This document shows, in pieces, positions 58,900-64,000 of a DNA stretch of 64,000 nucleotides. Position 1 is the stretch's first letter. Every line of letters begins with the position of its first letter. The DNA is from Pelobates cultripes (lineage: Eukaryota > Chordata > Amphibia > Anura > Pelobatidae). The DNA is taken from NCBI GenBank assembly GCA_933207985.1, contig OW240916.1, positions 136,531,036-136,595,035 of the forward strand, given 5' to 3'. The notes beneath the pieces were generated by a model. That model was given only the letters and a program-made list of their open reading frames with translations, was not told the origin of the DNA and did no database searches. The translations under genes and the position numbers were made by a program.

Positions 58900-59664
58900 T
58901 ACCGTATATACTCGAGTACAAGACGAGTTTTTCGACTCATTTTTTGTGCTGAAAACCCCGCACTTGTCTTATACTCGAGTCACTGTCTGCCATAATACGG
59001 ACCAGGACCGCCGGGCTCATTACAAGCCCGGCGGTCCTGTTGGGGGCTGGCAGAGTGCTGTAACTTACCTTTTCTGCAGCTCCGGTCAGCTCCCTTGTAA
59101 GTCTCGCGAGAGCCCTGGGGTCAGAGCGTTGCCACGAGTTACCGTGGCAACGCTCCGCGCGGCAGTCACACCGCGAGACTTGCAGGAGAGCTGACAGAGG
59201 AGCTTACCGGACTGGAGGAGAGAGAAGGGAGCTGACAGGAGCTGCAAGAAAGGTAAGTAACAGCTCTCTGCCAGCCCCCCTCCTACACAGCCCATCCACT
59301 GGACCACTAGGGAGTGAGAGCCCGCCCCCCTGGCCAGCTAACAAGCAGGGAGGAGGGACAAAAAAATATAAATAAAAATTTAAATAAAAAATAAAATATA
59401 AAAAAAATAAAAATATTAAAAATTTTTTTTTTTTTTTTTTTTAAATGCCCACCCCCCACCAAGGCTCTGCATCACACACACAAACACACTGTAAATAAAT
59501 ATTCAATTAATATAATTTTTGGGGGATCTAATTTTCTTACCAGTAGCTGCTGCATTTCCCACCCTAGTCTTATACTTGAGTCAATAAGTTTTCCCAGTTT
59601 TTTGGGGTAAAATTAGGGGTCTCGACTTCTATTTGGGTCGACTTATACTCAAGTATATACGGTA
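58900..59664. mobile_element. 765-bp MITE with TACCGTATATACT ends
   Basis: TACCGTATATACTCGAGTA at the left and TACTCAAGTATATACGGTA at the right are inverted repeats of about 27 bp with four mismatches. The same motif recurs internally (CTTATACTCGAGTCA at 58970, CTTATACTTGAGTCA at 59570). The core is a GC-rich inverted repeat (59040-59290). TA at the borders suggests a TA duplication. Confidence 0.75.
59128..59151. promoter_or_regulatory. RFX X-box-like inverted repeat
   Basis: GTTGCCACG and CGTGGCAAC face each other, and GTTACCGTGGCAAC at 59138-59151 fits the X-box pattern. It marks the centre of the MITE's inner palindrome. Confidence 0.45.
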
Positions 59665-60140
59665 AGTATGCCCACTTGGGGAGGATATATGCTTTGATAG
59701 TATTAATTCCCTCCCACCAAGAGATTTCATAATATCTACATTCCCTTAATAGCATGTTGGTATGTTTAATGAGTCTTACATTTTTTTTTTTACTTCTATT
59801 ATCACTTTTGGATCTGCGGTAATATCTATACCCAAATTTCGTATGGCCTTTGATGTCCAGGTAAAATCTAAATCCTTTAAAGTCTTTTAAGGTTATTGGC
59901 TTCAATATTTTTAATTAGAACCAATGTTTTATTCATATTTAATTTATATTTTGAATATATATATATATTTTATATCTTTTAAATTCCTGCATTAAATGTG
60001 GTAGAGAGATGTGGATCTGTTACTGAAATAAGAAGGTCTTTGGCATATAGACATATCTTTAATGCCATGTCTTTTAATATCACCCCTTTGATCTGAGGGT
60101 TTCTTCTTATATTGATAGCAATGGGTTTTATAGATCGTAT

Positions 60141-60473
60141 TTATAATAAAGGAGATAAAGGGCACCCCTGCCTTGTTGCATTTGATATATTGAACCAATC
60201 CGTACAGAAATCCTGTCCCACCAGTCTAGCTGAAGGGGATGAATATAACGTACCAATCGCATTAGCTATCCAGCCTATTAGACTAAATTGTGCCAAAACC
60301 TTCCTCAAAATCCCCACCGACCCTGTTGGAAGGCCTTTCTCTGCATCCACCGACAGGGTCAGAGGGGGAGCTCCTTCCTGCTGGGTCCAGTCCAATATGT
60401 CTACCACCCATCTTGTATTATTACATGACTGTCTTCCAGTTATACAACCTATCTGGTCTGGGTGAATGACCAA
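60141..60473 (-). pseudogene. L1 reverse transcriptase fragment
   Basis: 110 open codons: HPDQIGCITGRQSCNNTRWV, TLSVDAEKG (motif A; the usual AFD is lost) and TRQGCPLSPLL (motif B). It corresponds to about residues 573-680 of the intact ORF2 at 9403-13267. Confidence 0.75.
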
Positions 60474-60850
60474 AGACAGAATTTTTTAAAAGTTTTTCTG
60501 ATAAGATCGAAGCATAGATTTTTCATATCTATATTAAAGATATTGGACAGTAGTTTGATGCATCAGTGTATAATTTATCCGGTTTTAAAATGGGGATTAT
60601 ATTCGCTCTTAACTCTTTAGAGGCCGCCCCCTTTGCTGCTAAATTCATTAAAAGTTGCCGTCAAAGGTAGAACAGTTTTCTGTAACACTTTATAAAACAT
60701 ATTCATATATCAGTCTGGGCCCGGAGCTTTACTATATTCTAATTTGCCAATTGCATGCTAGACCTCTGTCTGGTCAATCTGCTGATTTGCTGTTCCGGTG
60801 ATATTGTTGGAATATTAGAATTGTTTAGATAATCAGCCACCATATTATAG

Positions 60851-61739
60851 AGACTTTATAAAAAAAAAAAAAAAAATGTAAACACAACCAATTTCTTCTA
60901 GTTTTAAATATGTCCTACCAGCTTTTATTATTTTATACATTTTATTGTCTATTTTTGTTTTCTTTAACTTATTAACATTTTATCTACTCAATTATTCCTA
61001 TAATAGGATTTTGTTTTTAGTCTACTTAACTTGGATTCTTTTCTTACAGATATTTTTATATTTATCTTTTCTCGATATAGTTTAATTTGATTTTCTCTAT
61101 TGTAAAATTATCATTATTATTGAATGTATAAATCTGACATTTAGGAGAAAAATAATAGTGATGGCTCTGATTCAGAGGTCACAATACCTGACCAATGAAT
61201 TAGTGCCAAAAAGCCCTAAGATTACTCTCCCTATTTGGGGAATAACCCACGGAGTTAATATAAAAGAAAGAAAAGAAAGGGGACTAAATGAGTCCTCAGT
61301 GGGAGAGTAATAGGAGGGGGGAAGGGGGTCCCTACCTTTAATAATCCTAAAGGAAAACACAAATTAAAAATAGGACAGATGGGAGAAGGGAATTTAAATG
61401 GTAAACCATCTAGAGACAGTTACAGAAAACAGGTGTCTGCTATAAGAAAGAGAGACTGCCTGGCAAATTCTAACCTAAAGGTTGAACCACATGCGTCCTA
61501 AATCTCATAGGTAACCAATCCAGGTGTATAGAAGTAGCTGAAACACTGAGCCTGTATATAGAGGGAGAAAAAGACCTCTATAGGAGAAGTTAAACTACCC
61601 CAAATTTCTATGCCCAAAGAGAGACTCCTATCAGTAGGAAGCTTTCCCTAGTTACCTCGGCACTGTGTTGCCACAAGTGCCTACCCGGATCCTAATCCTT
61701 ATTAGTCCTAAAAATTACAAAGATTTAAACAACTAAATC
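60851..61739. other. no gene recognised
   Basis: AT-rich sequence, then a stretch from about 61140 that may already belong to the repeat at 61740-62180. No frame or family is supported. Confidence 0.35.
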
Positions 61740-62180
61740 CAAAAGTGCTACCAAAAAAAGTGAGCAAAAGAAAATAATTAAATAAGCTCGACACACGTTT
61801 CGGCACGCCATCGTCAGGAGCAATAAACTTTTGAAGTTCCCTGTATCCATTTAAATACCTTTTGTTGCAATCATTTAAAATTGTGAGATGCTGTGTGTAG
61901 TATCCTGTCGTAATTGCTAGTTCCTCATTGGTCCGGTATTTAGCCAATGCCGTCCCTCATCGGCCGCATCACGTGACGTAAATCGTGACGTGAGTAGAGG
62001 GGCGTGATTCCGGGATCGGGTGGGGCCCACGTGGGAGTGGTTAAACTGCTGAGTGACAGCAGTACCCCATATTCGAGGGAGAAACCCTCTGTTTGAAACC
62101 CGACGAGATAGAGCACTCGTTTGAGGGGTATGATTATGAAATCACCTTAATAACCAGAACACAAAATGAGTGCCATAGGA
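61740..62180 (-). mobile_element. dispersed repeat with hammerhead-like core, possibly Penelope-related
   Basis: Minus strand reads GCTC, CTGACGA, TGGCGTGCC, GAAA, CGTGTGTC, GAGC at 61821-61786. The rest is non-coding with CACGTGACG motifs near 61970. Hammerhead motifs are reported in Penelope-like elements and related repeats of amphibians. No RT is present here, so the class is inference. Confidence 0.45.
61786..61821 (-). ncRNA. hammerhead-ribozyme-like motif (type I layout)
   Basis: Stem I GCTC/GAGC (4 bp), CTGACGA, an extra U, stem II GGC/GCC, GAAA, minimal stem III C-GTGT-G and cleavage triplet GTC. All core pieces occur in order. The single unpaired base between CUGANGA and stem II and the short stems differ from textbook examples, so activity is uncertain. 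Confidence 0.45.
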
Positions 62181-62217
62181 GTGCTATAATTTACACTGAT
62201 ATAAGGCAAAAATGGAC

Positions 62218-62460
62218 GGTTACTTGGATCCCTGGACCATAATGCACAAGAGTGGATCAGCCAAAAGGCTAAGTAATCACTGTACACTTCACAGGTTATA
62301 TACATAGGGTTTTGAAGGATGATATTTATAAATTAACTTAACTCCCATTGGATCAGTATGATCCCATATCCTTACTTAAATGATACTAGAATCCCTGGAT
62401 CGTAATACGCAGGGATGGATCAGCCAAAGGGATTTAGCCAAGTAATAACTATGCAATTCA
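62218..62460 (+). repeat. two-copy direct repeat
   Basis: ATCCCTGGACCATAATGCAC ... GTGGATCAGCCAAAAGG and ATCCCTGGATCGTAATACGC ... ATGGATCAGCCAAAGGG are diverged direct copies about 165 nt apart. Confidence 0.6.
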
Positions 62461-62496
62461 AAAGTCATTATATATATATACATACATACATACATA

Positions 62497-64000
62497 TAGG
62501 GAGTGCAGAATTATTAGGCAAGTTGTATTTTTGAGGATTAATTTTATTATTGAACAACAACCATGTTCTCAATGAACCCAAAAAACTCATTAATATCAAA
62601 GCTGAATATTTTTGGAAGTAGTTTTAGTTTGTTTTTAGTTTTAGCTATGTTAGGGGGATATCTGTGTGTGCAGGTGACTATTACTGTGCATAATTATTAG
62701 GCAACTTAACAAAAAACAAATATATACCCATTTCAATTATTTATTATTACCAGTGAAACCAATATAACATCTCAACATTCACAAATATACATTTCTGACA
62801 TTCAAAAACAAAACAAAACAAATCAGTGACCAATATAGCCACCTTTCTTTGCAAGGACACTCAAAAGCCTGCCATCCATGGATTCTGTCAGTGTTTTGAT
62901 CTGTTCACCATCAACATTGCGTGCAGCAGCAACCACAGCCTCCCAGACACTGTTCAGAGAGGTGTACTGTTTTCCCTCCTTGTAAATCTCACATTTGATG
63001 ATGGACCACAGGTTCTCAATGGGGTTCAGATCAGGTGAACAAGGAGGCCATGTCATTAGATTTTCTTCTTTTATACCCTTTCTTGCCAGCCACGCTGTGG
63101 AGTACTTGGACGCGTGTGATGGAGCATTGTCCTGCATGAAAATCATGTTTTTCTTGAAGGATGCAGACTTCTTCCTGTACCACTGCTTGAAGAAGGTGTC
63201 TTCCAGGAACTGGCAGTAGGACTGGGAGTTGAGCTTGACTCCATCCTCAACCCGAAAAGGCCCCACAAGCTCATCTTTGATGATACCAGCCCAAACCAGT
63301 ACTCCACCTCCACCTTGCTGGCGTCTGAGTCGGACTGGAGCTCTCTGCCCTTTACCAATCCAGCCACGGGCCCATCCATCTGGCCCATCAAGACTCACTC
63401 TCATTTCATCAGTCCATAAAACCTTAGAAAAAATCAGTCTTGAGATATTTCTTGGCCCAGTCTTGACGTTTCAGCTTGTGTGTCTTGTTCAGTGGTGGTC
63501 GTCTTTCAGCCTTTCTTACCTTGGCCATGTCTCTGAGTATTGCACACCTTGTGCTTTTGGGCACTCCAGTGATGTTGCAGCTCTGAAATATGGCCAAACT
63601 GGTGGCAAGTGGCATCGTGGCAGCTGCACGCTTGACTTTTCTCAGTTCATGGGCAGTTATTTTGCGCCTTGGTTTTTCCACACGCTTCTTGCGACCCTGT
63701 TGACTATTTTGAATGAAACGCTTGATTGTTCGATGATCACGCTTCAGAAGCTTTGCAATTTTAAGAGTGCTGCATCCCTCTGCAAGATATCTCACTATTT
63801 TTGACTTTTCTGAGCCTGTCAAGTCCTTCTTTTGACCCATTTTGCCAAAGGAAAGGAAGTTGCCTAATAATTATGCACACCTGATATAGGGTGTTGATGT
63901 CATTAGACCACACCCCTTCTCATTACAGAGATGCACATCACCTAATATGCTTAATTGGTAGTAGGCTTTCGAGCCTATACAGCTTGGAGTAAGACAACAT
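62497..64000 (-). mobile_element. Tc1-like transposon (DD37E), right end outside the window
   Basis: The left end starts at a TA inside a CATA/TA microsatellite with GGGAGTGCAGAATTATTAGG. A second copy of the terminal motif, GCATAATTATTAGGCAAC, lies at 62688-62705. On the right the inner inverted copy GTTGCCTAATAATTATGCAC is at 63861-63880, and the outer copy should lie past 64000. This is an IR/DR layout. One transposase gene lies between them on the minus strand. Young-looking: a single frameshift only. Confidence 0.85.
62823..63840 (-). pseudogene. Tc1-like DDE transposase, one frameshift
   Basis: The N-terminal part (63424-63840, 138 codons) starts MGQKKDLTGSEKSKIV and holds helix-turn-helix segments (CSTLKIAKLLKRDHRTIKRF), a basic GRKKRVEKPRRK stretch and a second HTH. 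The C-terminal part (62823-63404) holds the catalytic core. The first Asp lies in WTDE, just at the junction. The second is in FMQDNAPSHAS and the Glu in PDLNPIENLWS, with 37 residues between them (DD37E). A six-base A run at 63428-63433 (plus strand) causes the shift; five would keep the frame. Combined length is about 340 residues, normal for the family. The enzyme would cut and paste the element at TA sites. Confidence 0.85.

Larger units (their letters stand above)
57920..60850 (-). mobile_element. decayed L1-type LINE with MITE insertion
   Basis: Minus strand. The RT start (KAPGPD-like in shifted frame near 60710-60730) is followed by RT core remains at 60141-60473 (SVDAEKG, then NATRQGCPLSPLL), a thumb-like segment at 59690-59905 (EGINTIKAYILPKWAYL) and the ORF2 C-terminus at about 57930-58110 (RIVQFWDLVFKTVKDII). 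Between the last two lies the MITE 58900-59664. Stops and shifts are frequent; it is much older than the L1 at 8928-16370. Confidence 0.75.

Overview
This window looks like vertebrate nuclear DNA, most probably from a frog (anuran amphibian). The evidence is a split gene with canonical GT-AG introns, tRNA-derived SINEs, L1/Tx1-type, CR1-type and L2-type LINEs, a DIRS element, Tc1 and hAT transposons, and many TTAA-flanked MITEs with ends such as CCCCTTAAGGAC and CACTATAG. The species cannot be fixed from sequence alone. There is no prokaryotic gene organisation, rRNA, intact tRNA or CRISPR array.

The one host gene I can support is PTAR1 on the minus strand. It encodes the prenyltransferase alpha-subunit repeat protein that partners RABGGTB in GGTase-III. 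Five exons lie at 56744-56810, 55883-55987, 53624-53837, 52462-52763 and 48085-48436. The reading frame is continuous and all splice sites are canonical. The 5' exons must lie beyond the right edge of the window. Its introns hold nested transposons.

Nearly everything else is mobile DNA. From left to right: a TTAA MITE whose end was hit by an ORF1-only L1 copy (1755-3946); a tRNA-type SINE (6450-6670); a full-length minus-strand L1 with target-site duplication (8928-16370), with ORF1 intact and ORF2 broken by one frameshift; an L2 3' end split by a 343-bp hAT MITE (16705-17215); an L2 3' end split by a 2.5-kb insert that carries a CR1-type LINE (18787-21800); a DIRS remnant interrupted by an L2 tail (22960-25330); a 1.36-kb hAT element containing a long foldback with a hammerhead-like core (27863-29217); inverted repeats, a large palindrome and a 670-bp purine-only minisatellite (32895-35060); an LTR-like stretch (37540-38475); an L1 copy that lost its RT domain (38560-40560); a 1.7-kb hAT element holding other MITEs (44133-45839); a decayed Tc1 with two nested MITEs inside a PTAR1 intron (50100-51670); a decayed L1 holding a 765-bp MITE (57920-60850); a repeat with a second hammerhead-like core (61740-62180); and a nearly intact DD37E Tc1-like transposon that runs off the right edge (62497-64000).

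The most interesting signals are the two hammerhead-ribozyme-like cores in dispersed repeats, the ORF1-only L1 copy beside a full-length L1 with a 1.9-kb inter-ORF spacer, and RFX X-box-like palindromes at the centre of two different MITE interiors. No multi-gene system is visible beyond these.
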